A stretch of 64,000 nt of DNA from Cognatiluteimonas lumbrici (GTDB lineage: Bacteria > Pseudomonadota > Gammaproteobacteria > Xanthomonadales > Xanthomonadaceae): NCBI RefSeq assembly GCF_006476065.1, contig NZ_ML636798.1, positions 2,120,207-2,184,206 of the forward strand. The letters run 5' to 3'. Under the pieces are notes generated by a model. The model was not told the origin of the DNA and ran no database searches. It saw nothing but the letters and a program-made list of their open reading frames with translations. Of this stretch, positions 17,464 to 26,795 are shown piece after piece; positions within the stretch are counted from its first letter, which is position 1, and every line of letters begins with the position of its first letter. A program made the translations under genes and the position numbers.

Positions 17464-19206
17464 TCATCGCGCCATTATCGCCTCTTTATCGTCATTGGGC
17501 AGCACCTTGTGCATCCATGCCTCGATGCCGGCGCGGTCGCGTGCGCGCAGCAGGCCCGGCAGGCGTGCGCGCAGCCGGCCCAGGTCGCAGCCGCGGACGG
17601 CGCGCCGGACCTCGAGCAGGGTGCCCGGATGCATGCTCAGTTCTTCCATGCCAAGCGCCAGCAACAGCGGCACGAAGGCGGCGTCGCCCGCGATCTCGCC
17701 ACACACCGCCACCGGCTTGCCGCGCTCGCGGGCGGTGCGCGCGACCATCGCCAGCAGGCGCAGCACCGCCGGGTGCAGCGGCGAATACAACTCGCCGAGC
17801 GCGTCGTTGTTGCGGTCCGCCGCCAGCAGGTACTGCACCAGGTCGTTGGTGCCGACCGAGAGGAAGTCGAGCTCGCCGATGAAGCCGGGCAGGGCCAGCG
17901 CCGCCGCCGGCACCTCGATCATCGCGCCGACCGGGATCTCGTCGGCGACCGGCTGCCCGGCGTCGCGCAGCTCCCGGCGCACGCGTTCGAGGCGCGCGCG
18001 GGCCTCCAGCACCTCCTCGCGCCCGGACACCATCGGCAGCAGCAGCCGGACCGGCCCGTAGCCGGACGCGCGCGCGATCGCGCGCAGCTGGGTCTCGAAC
18101 AGCCCGGGCCGGCGCAGCGACAGGCGCACGCCGCGCACGCCCATGGCCGGGTTGGGTTCGTTGTCGAGCACAAGGCCGCTGCGGTCGGCCTTGTCCGCGC
18201 CCAGGTCCAGGGTGCGGATGGTGACCGTGCGGCCGGTCATGCCGAGCACGAGGTCGCGGTAGGCGCGGAACTGGCGCTCCTCGTCGGGCAGTTCGCGGTT
18301 CTCCAGGAACAGGAACTCGGTGCGGTACAGGCCGACGCCGGCGGCGCCCAGCGCGTGCGCCTCGGCCACGTCCTCGCGGGATTCGGCGTTGGCCCACAGC
18401 CTGATGTCGACGCCATCGAGCGTGCGCGAGGGCACGCGCCGCAGCCGCCGCAGCTGCCTACGCTCGCGGGCCTGGTCGCGCAGGCGCGCGCGGTGCGCGC
18501 GCAGGTCGGCGGCGTCCGGTTCCAGCACCACGGTGCCGGTGGCGCCGTCCACCACCAGCACGTCGCCGTCGTTCACCTTCTGCAGCGCCATGGCGGCGCC
18601 GACCACCAGCGGCAGGTGCAGGCTGCGCGCCAGGATCGCGCTGTGCGAGAGCGGGCTGCCGCCGGTGGTGACCACCGCCATCACGCCCTGGCCCTGGAGC
18701 TGCGCGAGCTCGGCCGGGGCGACGTTGTCGGTGACCAGGATCTCGCCGGCGACACCGCCCACGCCCGTGGGGTCGCGGTGCAGCGCGGCGTGGATGCGGC
18801 CGATGACCTGGTCGATATCGTCGATGCGGCTGCGCAGGTAGTCGTCGTCCATGTCCGCGAACACGCCGGCGATGCGCTCGCGCTGCAGGCGCAGGGCATA
18901 GTCGGCGGAATAGCGCTCCTCGCGGATCAGGGCATCGAGGCCTTGCAGCAGCTCCGGATCGTCGAGCAGCAGCGCGTGCAGGTCGAGGAACTCGCCGGCC
19001 TCGTGGGCGAGGGCGCCCTGCAGGCGCTCGCGCAGGGCCTGCATCTCCAGGCGCACGATGCGGATCGCCTCGTGCAGCCGGGCCAGTTCGGCTTCGGCGT
19101 CCTCGACCCGTTCCTCGACGATCTCCAGCACGTGAGGCATGCGCACCCGCGCGCGTCCCAGCGCGCTGCCGCGCGCGGCGCCCTGCCCGTGCAGTTCGCG
19201 CCGCAT
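17464..19206 (-). CDS. ptsI: PTS enzyme I
   Basis: 580 residues. It takes phosphate from PEP and passes it to HPr. The N-terminal phosphohistidine domain has the active His188 in Gly-Gly-Ser-Pro-Leu-Ser-His-Ser-Ala (the usual motif is Gly-Gly-x-Thr-Ser-His, so this loop carries an extra residue). The C-terminal PEP-binding barrel has the Val-Cys-Gly-Glu motif. No GAF domain, so it is not PtsP. The ATG at 19206 shares one base with the ptsH stop (TGATG); a GTG at 19209 is possible. Confidence 0.95.
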   Translation of the reverse strand: MRRELHGQGAARGSALGRARVRMPHVLEIVEERVEDAEAELARLHEAIRIVRLEMQALRERLQGALAHEAGEFLDLHALLLDDPELLQGLDALIREERYSADYALRLQRERIAGVFADMDDDYLRSRIDDIDQVIGRIHAALHRDPTGVGGVAGEILVTDNVAPAELAQLQGQGVMAVVTTGGSPLSHSAILARSLHLPLVVGAAMALQKVNDGDVLVVDGATGTVVLEPDAADLRAHRARLRDQARERRQLRRLRRVPSRTLDGVDIRLWANAESREDVAEAHALGAAGVGLYRTEFLFLENRELPDEERQFRAYRDLVLGMTGRTVTIRTLDLGADKADRSGLVLDNEPNPAMGVRGVRLSLRRPGLFETQLRAIARASGYGPVRLLLPMVSGREEVLEARARLERVRRELRDAGQPVADEIPVGAMIEVPAAALALPGFIGELDFLSVGTNDLVQYLLAADRNNDALGELYSPLHPAVLRLLAMVARTARERGKPVAVCGEIAGDAAFVPLLLALGMEELSMHPGTLLEVRRAVRGCDLGRLRARLPGLLRARDRAGIEAWMHKVLPNDDKEAIMAR

Positions 19207-19475
19207 CACTCGTCCTCGTCGAAGCGCCGCTCGAACAATGCCGCCACTGCCTCGGCGGCCGCGGCCTCGTCCTCCCCCTCCACCCGCAGCAGCACCGGGG
19301 TGCCGTTGCCCGCGGCCAGCAGCATGACTCCCATGATGCTCTTGGCGTTGACGTCCCGCCCGCGCGCCGACAGCGTCGCGTTGCAGCGGTAGCCGGACAG
19401 CAGCTGCACCAGCTTGGCGGTGGCCCGCGCATGCAGCCCGAGCCGGTTCGAGACCAGTAGTTCGCGTTCGATCAC
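19206..19475 (-). CDS. ptsH: Phosphocarrier protein HPr
   Basis: 89 residues. The phosphorylatable His15 lies in Gly-Leu-His-Ala-Arg, and Ser46 in Lys-Ser-Ile-Met-Gly-Val is the target of HPr kinase, whose gene is 3.3 kb upstream in the same cluster. The C-terminus is acidic (Asp-Glu-Asp-Glu). It passes phosphate to EIIA proteins. It sits between EIIA-Man (12-nt gap) and ptsI (1-nt overlap). Confidence 0.96.
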   Translation of the reverse strand: MIERELLVSNRLGLHARATAKLVQLLSGYRCNATLSARGRDVNAKSIMGVMLLAAGNGTPVLLRVEGEDEAAAAEAVAALFERRFDEDE

Positions 19476-19487
19476 GTGCGCCAGACC

Positions 19488-19877
19488 TCAGCCATCGTCA
19501 TGCACCACTCCGTTGCGTGCGCCCGCGGCGGCCACCGCGGGCAGTTCCTCCAGGCCGAGCTCGGCGTAGTTCATCACCCGCAGCAGCATCGGCAGGCTCA
19601 GCGCCGAGACCCGGCGCACCGGCGTTCCCAGGTGCGCGAGCTTCGCCGCCAGGTTGCTGGGCGTCGCCCCGTACAGGTCGGTCAGCACCAGCACGCCGTC
19701 GCCGCCATCCACCCGTCGCAGCGCCGCGCTGGCCTGCGGCAGCAGGCGCTCGGGATCGTCGTCGAAGGCGATCTCGAAGGCTTCCGCCTTCAGCGGCAGG
19801 TTGCGCAGCAGCTTCTCGGCCACCGACAGCAGCGCGCTGCCGATGCCCTTGTGCGTGACCAGCAGCACGCCGACCAC
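19488..19877 (-). CDS. PTS EIIA component, mannose/sorbose type
   Basis: 129 residues. Single EIIA-Man domain with the active-site His9 in Val-Thr-His-Lys-Gly-Ile-Gly and Leu-Thr-Asp-Leu-Tyr-Gly-Ala-Thr-Pro-Ser-Asn. No EIIB, EIIC or EIID genes are present, so it is likely regulatory rather than part of a sugar importer. No ATG is in frame; the GTG at 19877 starts two nucleotides after the protease stop and gives the normal N-terminus, so I infer translational coupling to the protease gene. Confidence 0.9.
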   Translation of the reverse strand: MVGVLLVTHKGIGSALLSVAEKLLRNLPLKAEAFEIAFDDDPERLLPQASAALRRVDGGDGVLVLTDLYGATPSNLAAKLAHLGTPVRRVSALSLPMLLRVMNYAELGLEELPAVAAAGARNGVVHDDG

Positions 19878-19879
19878 GC

Positions 19880-21874
19880 TCAGCGCTCCTTGACCTTCAT
19901 GTCCTTGAGCAGGCGGTCCAGCTTGCCCTTGATCTCGTCCTCCGGCGGGCTGCCTTCGGTGGAGACGTACGCAGCGTACAGCACCGAGGGCGATTCCACC
20001 CCGTCCGCGGCCACCACCGTGGTGATCCGGCTGGAATCGTCCTCGCGGCGCGGCACCTCGTTGTAGGGGAACTTGCGCTCGACCAGGCGGCTCCACTCGT
20101 TGAGGTAGTCGTTGCCCAGGTGCGACGGCGGCGAGGGATTGCGCACGATCATCACGTAGTTGTCCTCCAGCGCCTTGGCCGAGACCCAGGCCTCGGCGAC
20201 GTCCCACACGGTGTCGCCGCCGTCGCGGAAGAACGAGAAGCCCAGCGTCAGCATGCTGTCCTCGCCGATGCGCTGCAGCTCGGGGGTGTAGCCGAACGCG
20301 AGGCGCCCGGAGTCGTAGCGGAAATGCTTGCCGTAGCTGAAGTCGATGTCCACGTCGCGCAGCGCCTCCGGCAGCACGCCGGGCTGCGCCAGGAACTGCT
20401 TCCACTGCGCCAGGGTGCCGTCGTAGTTGGCGTAGATGAAGTCGGCCAGCGCCAGCATGTTGATGGCCTGGTCGTGCTCCTGCATCGCGATCGTGGAGCG
20501 GGCGACGCCGACGTAGCCGTCGGGCACCGGCAGCGCCAGCACCGCGATCTTGGCGTTGGCGTAGGCGAGGTCCCAAGTCCAAAGGCGCCAGTTGCGGCCC
20601 CAGGCGTCGCGGTGCGCCACGTTGCCGCTCGGCTTGCCAAGCGAGGTGACCAGGATCTGCTCGTTGCCGAACGGGCGCTTCAGGAACCCGACCTGCAGCA
20701 GCAGGCCCATCGGCAGCTGCGGGTCGGAGTAGAAGTCGCCGGCCGGGATGTCGTCGGGACGGCGCAGGTGGAACAGGAAGTTGTTGCCGTAGCTGCCCGG
20801 GGTCACGTGCCCGTTGCCGGACAGGCGGATGTCGTTGCGCTCCTCGCCGGCGACGCCCCAGGTGTCGTTGCCGCCGCGGACCACCACCTTGGGGAAGTTG
20901 CCCATGGTCGCGATGCTGTGCAGCAGCGCGTCGGAGCCGTTGCCGTTGGGGAACAGGCGCGCCTTCTCCTGCGCGAGCAGGGCGGCGAGCTGCTGGTCGT
21001 ACCAGGCGTTGGTGGTGCGCTTGTACTCGGCGAAGAAGCGGGCGAGGGGGAGCGGGAGGTCGAAGCTGGCGCGCAGCGTGTCGGTGATGGTGCTGTCGAA
21101 CACGTCGAACTGGTAGCCGATGCGCTGCTCGATCGAGCCGACCCCGTCGGGCGCGTCCATCACCATCCCGATGGGCAGCGCGTAGTTGAGGTTCTCGTTG
21201 GGCGACTTGGCCAGCACCACGCCGATGACCTTGCCGGCCTCGTCCACCAGCGGGCCGCCGCTGTTGCCGGGCGAGGCGGCGGCGGAGAAGCGCATCCAGT
21301 CCCAGCGCCCGTCCTGCTGCTCCGGCGTGTCGGAGGTGTACAGGCCGTCGCGGATCACCACGCCGGTGCCGTAGGCGTTGCCCACCGAGTACACCGCGCG
21401 CCCGGGCGCCGGTTTCGGGGCCACCTCCAGCGGAGCCCCCGCCGGCCGTTCCTTCAGCGAGAACACCACGAAGTCCTTCTCCAGCGAGAACTTGTGGACC
21501 TTGTCGATGGCGTAGACCTTGCCGGCATTGTCGCGCAGCGCCGGTTCGCCCCAGAGGCTGTTGACGCCGGACAGCAGTACGTGCGCCGCGGTGACGTAGC
21601 GCCCGTTGCCGATCGAGAACGCGGTCCCGATCGAGTGGTACTTGTCGTTGCGCTGCTGGAAGGGGAGCTGTTCGTACGGCAGCGGCTTCTCGTACTCGAG
21701 CGGGTCGTCCACCGGCTTGGCCGAGACCACCTCGAAGGTCGCCGCCTGGATCGCCGGCAGGCGCTCGGGATCGAGCGTGGCGGCGGCCGCCGGCGCCAGC
21801 AGGCACAGGCCCGCGGCCAGCAAAACGGCGGACCATGCCGCGCGCGCGGCAGCCATGGAAACGCGCTTCTTCAT
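19880..21874 (-). CDS. Exported trypsin-like serine protease, large C-terminal region
   Basis: 664 residues. A signal peptide ends near Ala-Ala-Ala (31). The catalytic triad of an S1/S46-like protease is visible: His98 in Thr-Ala-Ala-His, Asp134 in Glu-Lys-Asp-Phe-Val-Val, and Ser205 in Ser-Pro-Gly-Asn-Ser-Gly-Gly-Pro. A substrate-pocket segment Asn-Leu-Asn-Tyr-Ala-Leu-Pro follows. Residues after about 290 form a long region I do not recognise; no PDZ motif was seen. It lies between rapZ (55-nt gap) and EIIA-Man (2-nt gap), an unexpected place for a periplasmic protease. Substrate unknown. Confidence 0.8.
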   Translation of the reverse strand: MKKRVSMAAARAAWSAVLLAAGLCLLAPAAAATLDPERLPAIQAATFEVVSAKPVDDPLEYEKPLPYEQLPFQQRNDKYHSIGTAFSIGNGRYVTAAHVLLSGVNSLWGEPALRDNAGKVYAIDKVHKFSLEKDFVVFSLKERPAGAPLEVAPKPAPGRAVYSVGNAYGTGVVIRDGLYTSDTPEQQDGRWDWMRFSAAASPGNSGGPLVDEAGKVIGVVLAKSPNENLNYALPIGMVMDAPDGVGSIEQRIGYQFDVFDSTITDTLRASFDLPLPLARFFAEYKRTTNAWYDQQLAALLAQEKARLFPNGNGSDALLHSIATMGNFPKVVVRGGNDTWGVAGEERNDIRLSGNGHVTPGSYGNNFLFHLRRPDDIPAGDFYSDPQLPMGLLLQVGFLKRPFGNEQILVTSLGKPSGNVAHRDAWGRNWRLWTWDLAYANAKIAVLALPVPDGYVGVARSTIAMQEHDQAINMLALADFIYANYDGTLAQWKQFLAQPGVLPEALRDVDIDFSYGKHFRYDSGRLAFGYTPELQRIGEDSMLTLGFSFFRDGGDTVWDVAEAWVSAKALEDNYVMIVRNPSPPSHLGNDYLNEWSRLVERKFPYNEVPRREDDSSRITTVVAADGVESPSVLYAAYVSTEGSPPEDEIKGKLDRLLKDMKVKER

Positions 21875-21929
21875 TCGATGCTTCTCCCCGGGATACCCCG
21901 GGCAGGATCAGCGCAACGGGCGGTTCGCG

Positions 21930-22802
21930 TCAATCCAGTTCGCGGTGGTGCACCGCCACTTCAGCCCAGCCCTTGCTGCGGCAGTGCTCGGCCAGGCGCT
22001 CGGCGAGGTACACCGAGCGGTGGCGGCCGCCGGTGCAGCCGAAGGCGATGGTCGCGTAGCTGCGGGTGTCGGTGCCCAGCCGCGGCAGCCAGGCGTCGAG
22101 GAAACCCGCGACCTGGTTCGCATAGGCGACCACGTCCGGCTCCTGGTCCAGGTGCTCGCGCACCGGCTGGTCGCGCCCGGACAGGGGGCGCAGCTCGGGG
22201 TTCCAGTGCGGGTTGGGCAGCACCCGCGCGTCGAACACGAAGTCGGCCCCGGGCGGCAGGCCGCGGCGATAGGCGAAGGATTCGAACAGCAGCGACAGCG
22301 ACTGGTCGCCCCCGAGCGCGAACTCCGTGATCACCTGGCGGCGCAGCTGGTGCACGTTGAGCCCACTGGTGTCGATGACCACGTCGGCGATCCGCTGCAA
22401 CGGCTTGAGCGCCTGTCGCTCGAGCGAGATCGCGTCCGCCAGCACCAGGCCGAGGTGGCTCAGCGGGTGCCTGCGGCGGGTGTCGGCGTAGCGCCGGAGC
22501 AGCATCGCGTCGTCGGTGTCGAAGAACACCAGCTGCGGGTCCAGGCCGAGCGCGCCGACCGCCGACAGCCACTCCGGGATCTGCGACAGGTCGCTGCTGC
22601 GGTTGCGGATGTCGATGCCGACCGCGAGCTTGTCCGGGGTCTCCTCGGAGCCGGTGACCGTGCGCACGAATTGCGGCAGCAACTCCGCCGGCAGGTTGTC
22701 CACGCAATAGAAGCCGAGGTCCTCGAAGGTCTTCAGCGCCACCGACTTGCCCGAGCCGGACATGCCGGTGACGATGACCAGGCGGGGGGCGTCGTTGCTC
22801 AT
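21930..22802 (-). CDS. rapZ: RNase adapter protein RapZ
   Basis: 290 residues. Walker A Gly-Met-Ser-Gly-Ser-Gly-Lys-Ser at 13-20, then Asp-Asn-Leu-Pro, and a C-terminal domain with [10 protein letters not shown]. In E. coli RapZ senses glucosamine-6-phosphate and controls small-RNA decay for GlmS; the window also carries murA and amgK-murU, which use products of that pathway. Start overlaps the hprK stop by 4 nt. Confidence 0.94.
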   Translation of the reverse strand: MSNDAPRLVIVTGMSGSGKSVALKTFEDLGFYCVDNLPAELLPQFVRTVTGSEETPDKLAVGIDIRNRSSDLSQIPEWLSAVGALGLDPQLVFFDTDDAMLLRRYADTRRRHPLSHLGLVLADAISLERQALKPLQRIADVVIDTSGLNVHQLRRQVITEFALGGDQSLSLLFESFAYRRGLPPGADFVFDARVLPNPHWNPELRPLSGRDQPVREHLDQEPDVVAYANQVAGFLDAWLPRLGTDTRSYATIAFGCTGGRHRSVYLAERLAEHCRSKGWAEVAVHHRELD

Positions 22803-23746
22803 GTCGCGCGCTCCAGGAAGTGGCTGTGGCGCGCCATGAAGGCCGCCGCGGGGTCCACGCCCTTCGCGCGCAGGATGTGCACGCGCGCCGCCGCCTCGGT
22901 CAGCACCGCCAGGTTGCGGCCGGCCATCACCGGCAGGGTCACGGTCGGCACGTCGAGGTCGAGCACCCGGCGCGAGCCGAGGTCGCCGGTCAGCCGCTCC
23001 AGACCGTCGGGCGACGGCGCCGCGCTGGGCTGCGCGAGGTGGACGATCAGGCGCAGGTACTTGTTCCGCTTCACCGCGGTGTCGCCGAACATGTCGCGGA
23101 TGTTGAGCACGCCGAGGCCGCGCACCTCGAGCAGGTCCTGCAGCAGTTCCGGGCAGGTGCCGTCGAGCACGTCCGGCGCGATCTGGGTGAACTCCGGGGC
23201 GTCGTCCGCGACCAGGCGGTGGCCGCGGGTGATCAGCTCGAGCGCCAGCTCGCTCTTGCCCAGGCCCGGCTCGCCGGTCACCAGCACGCCGATCGAATAG
23301 ACCTCCATGAACACCCCGTGCAACGTGACCCGCGGCGCCAGCGTGCGCGCCAGGTGGTACTGCAGGTGGTTGAGCAGCTCGTGGCCGCGCTTGGGCGAGG
23401 ACCACAGCGGGGTGTCGGTTTCCTCGGCCGCGATCCGCAGGTCCTCGGGGCAGGACTGGTCCTTGCTGATCACCAGCGCCAGCGGGGCGAAGTGCACGAT
23501 CTTCTGGATGGTCTCCCAGCGCTGGCGCGAATCCAGGGTGTCCAGCCAGCTGAGTTCCTCGGTGCCGAGGATCTGCACCTTGTTCGGGTAGATCGCGTTG
23601 AGGTAGCCGGCCAGCGAGGGCCGCCGGGCCACGGTGTCCACGGCTTCCAGGGTGTTGCAGCGCCCGCTCTCGCCGGCGATCCAGCGCAGGTCCAGGCGCT
23701 CGCGCAGCTGCTCGAACAGTTGGCCGGCGCTGATGCTCGCGTGCAT
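22799..23746 (-). CDS. hprK: HPr kinase/phosphorylase
   Basis: 315 residues. N-terminal domain of unknown fold role, then the kinase core with P-loop Gly-Glu-Pro-Gly-Leu-Gly-Lys-Ser (158-165) and the HprK signature around Glu-Val-Arg-Gly-Leu-Gly-Val-Leu-Asn. It phosphorylates or dephosphorylates Ser46 of HPr. In proteobacteria lacking sugar permeases it is thought to tune the nitrogen-type PTS. 9 nt after ptsN and 4-nt overlap with rapZ. Confidence 0.95.
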   Translation of the reverse strand: MHASISAGQLFEQLRERLDLRWIAGESGRCNTLEAVDTVARRPSLAGYLNAIYPNKVQILGTEELSWLDTLDSRQRWETIQKIVHFAPLALVISKDQSCPEDLRIAAEETDTPLWSSPKRGHELLNHLQYHLARTLAPRVTLHGVFMEVYSIGVLVTGEPGLGKSELALELITRGHRLVADDAPEFTQIAPDVLDGTCPELLQDLLEVRGLGVLNIRDMFGDTAVKRNKYLRLIVHLAQPSAAPSPDGLERLTGDLGSRRVLDLDVPTVTLPVMAGRNLAVLTEAAARVHILRAKGVDPAAAFMARHSHFLERAT

Positions 23747-23755
23747 GCGTTCCCC

Positions 23756-24205
23756 CTAGCCCCGGACCTGCAGCACGCCGCGCAGCGCGTCGGCGTCGGG
23801 CGCGGCGCGCAGGGCCGCGCGGAACCCGGGGTCGGCGAAGGTCTCCGCCAGTTCCGACAGCAGCTGCAGGTGCTGCTGGGTGAAGTGCCGCGGCACGGTC
23901 ATGGCGAAGACCAGGTCCACCGGGGTGCCGTCGCCGGCTTCGAAGTCGGTGGGCTCGCGCAGCCGGAGGAAGGAGGCGCGGGCGTCGTCGAAGGTGTTGC
24001 AGCGGCCGTGCGGGATGGCCACGCCATGGCCGATCGCGGTGCTCCCCAGGCGCTCGCGCTGGCGCAGGCATTCGGCGATCGCGGCGGTGTCGCCGGCCGA
24101 ATCGAGCGTCAGCAGCCGCGCCGCTTCCGCGAGCACGCCGTCGCGGTCGACCGGGTCGTCGAGCACGGCAATGCGGTCGGGATGGAGCAGGTGGGTCGCT
24201 GGCAT
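23756..24205 (-). CDS. ptsN: PTS EIIA-Ntr regulatory protein PtsN
   Basis: 149 residues. EIIA fructose/nitrogen-type domain with the active His66 in Gly-Val-Ala-Ile-Pro-His-Gly. It receives phosphate through EI and HPr and regulates potassium uptake, envelope and nitrogen functions in other bacteria. It lies 43 nt downstream of hpf, in the classic rpoN-hpf-ptsN order. The start chosen is the ATG at 24205, which gives the usual length. Confidence 0.95.
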   Translation of the reverse strand: MPATHLLHPDRIAVLDDPVDRDGVLAEAARLLTLDSAGDTAAIAECLRQRERLGSTAIGHGVAIPHGRCNTFDDARASFLRLREPTDFEAGDGTPVDLVFAMTVPRHFTQQHLQLLSELAETFADPGFRAALRAAPDADALRGVLQVRG

Positions 24206-24248
24206 CGCGGGCTGGCGAAGGGCCGCTCGTGGGCCGGGACCCCCAATG

Positions 24249-24578
24249 CTAGGCGAAGTCGCCGCTGCGTGCCGCGCTCTCGGCCCGGCGGTGCGCGTCC
24301 ACCTGCTTGCCCTTGTGCTTGGCCAGCAGGCGGTCGAGCTTGTCCGACAGCAGGTCGATCGCGGCGTACATGTCCACGCCGCTGGCGTCGGCGTGCAGGG
24401 TGCGGCCCGCGAAGCTGACGGTGGCTTCGGCGCGGTGCTCGGGCTTGTCCACCACCAGCAGGGTGCGCACTTCCATCGGCTGGTCGAAGTGGCGGCCCAG
24501 GCGGGCGAACCGGGTCTGGACGTACTCGTGCATGGCCGGGGTGACTTCGATTTCCTGCCCGCGGGTCTCGATGCGCAT
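24249..24578 (-). CDS. hpf: Ribosome hibernation promoting factor
   Basis: 109 residues, so the short HPF type without the dimerising C-terminal domain. The family fold is recognised by Val-Thr-Pro-Ala-Met-x-Glu-Tyr-Val near residue 12 and the Ala-Ala-Ile-Asp-Leu-Leu-x-Asp-Lys-Leu-Asp helix near 75. It binds 30S subunits and favours 100S dimers in stationary phase. A GGAGGAGAG ribosome site precedes the ATG. Confidence 0.95.
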   Translation of the reverse strand: MRIETRGQEIEVTPAMHEYVQTRFARLGRHFDQPMEVRTLLVVDKPEHRAEATVSFAGRTLHADASGVDMYAAIDLLSDKLDRLLAKHKGKQVDAHRRAESAARSGDFA

Positions 24579-24677
24579 CGCACTCTCCTCCGTCTGCCTT
24601 GGGTCGGCTACAGCATGGCCCGGAAACGGAGCGGCGCGGTGAACATCCGGTTAAAAAACCGGCCCGACCGCGGTAGC

Positions 24678-26075
24678 TCAGGCCAGGCGGACGCGATCCT
24701 GGGAGGAGGGGATGTTCATGGCCTCGCGGTACTTCGCCACGGTGCGGCGGGCCACCGGGATGCCGCTGGCCTCGAGCGCCGCGGCCAGGCGCGCGTCGGA
24801 CAGCGGCTTGCGGGGGTCCTCGGCCTCGACCAGGCGCCGGATCATGGCCTGGATGGCGGTGCTCGAGGCCTCGCCGCCGCCGGCGATGCCGATGCCCGAG
24901 GCGAAGAACGCGCGCAAGGGCATGGTGCCGCGAGGCGTGCGCACGTGCTTGCGCGCCACAGCGCGCGAGACGGTGGATTCGTGCAGGCCGAGCCGGGTCG
25001 CGACCTCGCGCAGGGTGAGCGGACGCAGCGCCTGGTCTCCGAACTCGAGGAACGCGGACTGCTCGTGCACCAGGCACTGGACCACGCGCATCAGCGTTTC
25101 GCCGCGCTGCTCCAGGTTCTTCAGCAGCCAGCGCGCCTCCTGCAGGTGCCCGCGCAGGTAGCCGGCGTCCCCGGGGCTGGCGCGGCCGATCATGCCGGCG
25201 TAGCCGGCGTGGATGGTCAGCCTGGCGGCGTGGTTGCCGGCCAGCGCCACCCGCCAGGTGCCCTGTTCGCGCCAGACCACGCAGTCCGGGGTGACGTAGG
25301 TGTCCCCGGGCAGGCCGCCGAAGGCGGCGCCAGGGCGCGGGTCGAGACCGCGCAGCAGGGCCAGCGCCTCGGCGGCCTCGTCCGGCGTGCAACGCAGCTC
25401 CGTGGCCAGGCCGTCGGCACCCGCGCGCGGCACGCGCTCGAGCATCTCGCGCGCGATGCGCAGCGCCAGCGCCCGCGCCGGCGTGTCCTCCGGCATCAGG
25501 TCAAGTTGAAATGCCAGGCATTCGCCGAGGTCGCGCGCGCCGACCCCGGGCGGATCGCAACGCTGCAGTTCGCGCAGCACGGGCAGCAGCGCCTGCTCGT
25601 CCACCTCGAGCTCCGGGCCCAGGCCCTCGGCGATGCCTGCCAGCGGCTCGCGCAGGTAGCCGTCGTCGTCGATGGCGTCCACCAGGGCTTCGGCGATGCG
25701 CAGGTCGCGCGGGCCCAGCGGCCCCAGCCGGAGCTGCCACAACAGGTGTTCGTGCAGCGACTCGACGGCCGCGACGCGCTCGGCGGGGTCGCCATCCTCG
25801 TCCGACCAGCCGCCACCGGCGCCGCTCCAGGCCTCGAGCTCGCCCGGCGGGGTGCCGGCGTCGGGCTGGCCGGGATCCGCGGAGGCGGCCGTGGCGTCGG
25901 AGCCGGCTTCGACGCGTCCCGGCTCGGCCCAGTCCAGCAGCGGGTTGCTCTCGACCGCGGCCGCCAGTTCGGCGTCGAGTTCGGGGCCGGACAGCTGCAA
26001 CAGGCGGATCGCCTGCCGCAGCTGGGGCGTGAGCACCAGTTGCTGGCCGAGCGACGTCTGCAGCCTGGGCTTCAT
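24678..26075 (-). CDS. rpoN: RNA polymerase sigma-54 factor
   Basis: 465 residues. Gln/Leu-rich activator-interaction region I at the N-terminus (Leu-Thr-Pro-Gln-Leu-Arg-Gln-Ala-Ile), an acidic Gly/Ala-rich region II (about 60-110), core-binding domain, HTH, and the RpoN box Ala-Arg-Arg-Thr-Val-Ala-Lys-Tyr-Arg-Glu at 442-451. It recognises GG-GC type -24/-12 promoters. Its ATG follows the lptB stop with no gap (TAGATG), so it is cotranscribed with the lpt genes. Confidence 0.97.
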   Translation of the reverse strand: MKPRLQTSLGQQLVLTPQLRQAIRLLQLSGPELDAELAAAVESNPLLDWAEPGRVEAGSDATAASADPGQPDAGTPPGELEAWSGAGGGWSDEDGDPAERVAAVESLHEHLLWQLRLGPLGPRDLRIAEALVDAIDDDGYLREPLAGIAEGLGPELEVDEQALLPVLRELQRCDPPGVGARDLGECLAFQLDLMPEDTPARALALRIAREMLERVPRAGADGLATELRCTPDEAAEALALLRGLDPRPGAAFGGLPGDTYVTPDCVVWREQGTWRVALAGNHAARLTIHAGYAGMIGRASPGDAGYLRGHLQEARWLLKNLEQRGETLMRVVQCLVHEQSAFLEFGDQALRPLTLREVATRLGLHESTVSRAVARKHVRTPRGTMPLRAFFASGIGIAGGGEASSTAIQAMIRRLVEAEDPRKPLSDARLAAALEASGIPVARRTVAKYREAMNIPSSQDRVRLA

Positions 26076-26795
26076 CTATAGGCGGAACGACTCGCCCAGG
26101 TAGACGCGCCGCACGTCCGGGTTGGACAGCAACGCGTCGGGGGCGCCCTGGGCAAGCACGCCGCCCTCGTTGAGGATGTAGGCGCGGTCGCAGATGCCGA
26201 GCGTCTCGCGCACGTTGTGGTCGGTGATCAGCACGCCGATGCCGCGGTTCTTCAGGTGGCGGACGATGCGCTGGATCTCGCCGACCGAGATCGGGTCCAC
26301 GCCTGCGAACGGTTCGTCGAGCAGCATCAGCCGCGGCCGCGCCGCGAGCGCGCGCGCGATCTCCACGCGCCGGCGCTCGCCGCCGGACAGGCTGGCGCCG
26401 GACTGGGCGGCGACGTGGTTGACCTGGAGCTCGTCCATCAGGTCGGCGAGTTCCTTCTCGCGGCCGGCCTTGTCCAGGTCCGGGCGCAGCTCCAGCACCA
26501 GGCGGATGTTGTCGGCCACGCTGAGCTTGCGGAACACCGACGGTTCCTGCGGCAGGTAGCCGACGCCGCGCTTGGCGCGGATGTACATGGGCTCGGCGGT
26601 GATGTCGGTGCCGTCGAGCACGATGCGCCCGGCATCCGCCGGCACCAGCCCGACGATCATGTAGAAGCAGGTGGTCTTGCCGGCGCCGTTCGGGCCGAGC
26701 AGGCCGACGACTTCGCCGGCGTCCAGGCTCAGGCCGAAGTCGCGCACCACCTCGCGCGAGCGGTAGCGCTTGCGCAGCCCTTCGGCGACGAGCAT
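26076..26795 (-). CDS. lptB: LPS export ABC ATPase LptB
   Basis: 239 residues. ABC ATPase with Walker A Gly-Pro-Asn-Gly-Ala-Gly-Lys-Thr-Thr near 35, signature Leu-Ser-Gly-Gly-Glu-Arg-Arg, Walker B [12 protein letters not shown]. It powers LptFG, which extract lipopolysaccharide from the inner membrane. It abuts lptA (TAGATG, no gap) and rpoN on both sides. Confidence 0.97.
   Translation of the reverse strand: MLVAEGLRKRYRSREVVRDFGLSLDAGEVVGLLGPNGAGKTTCFYMIVGLVPADAGRIVLDGTDITAEPMYIRAKRGVGYLPQEPSVFRKLSVADNIRLVLELRPDLDKAGREKELADLMDELQVNHVAAQSGASLSGGERRRVEIARALAARPRLMLLDEPFAGVDPISVGEIQRIVRHLKNRGIGVLITDHNVRETLGICDRAYILNEGGVLAQGAPDALLSNPDVRRVYLGESFRL

Noticed and set aside
19204..19209. GTG at 19209 as ptsI start
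   Set aside because: The ATG at 19206 is one codon later and gives the common TGATG coupling with ptsH; the difference is one residue.
24647..24662. CCGGTT-AAAA-AACCGG palindrome between hpf and rpoN as a terminator
   Set aside because: The A/T run is inside the loop and arm and no T tract follows, and the genes on both sides are usually cotranscribed.
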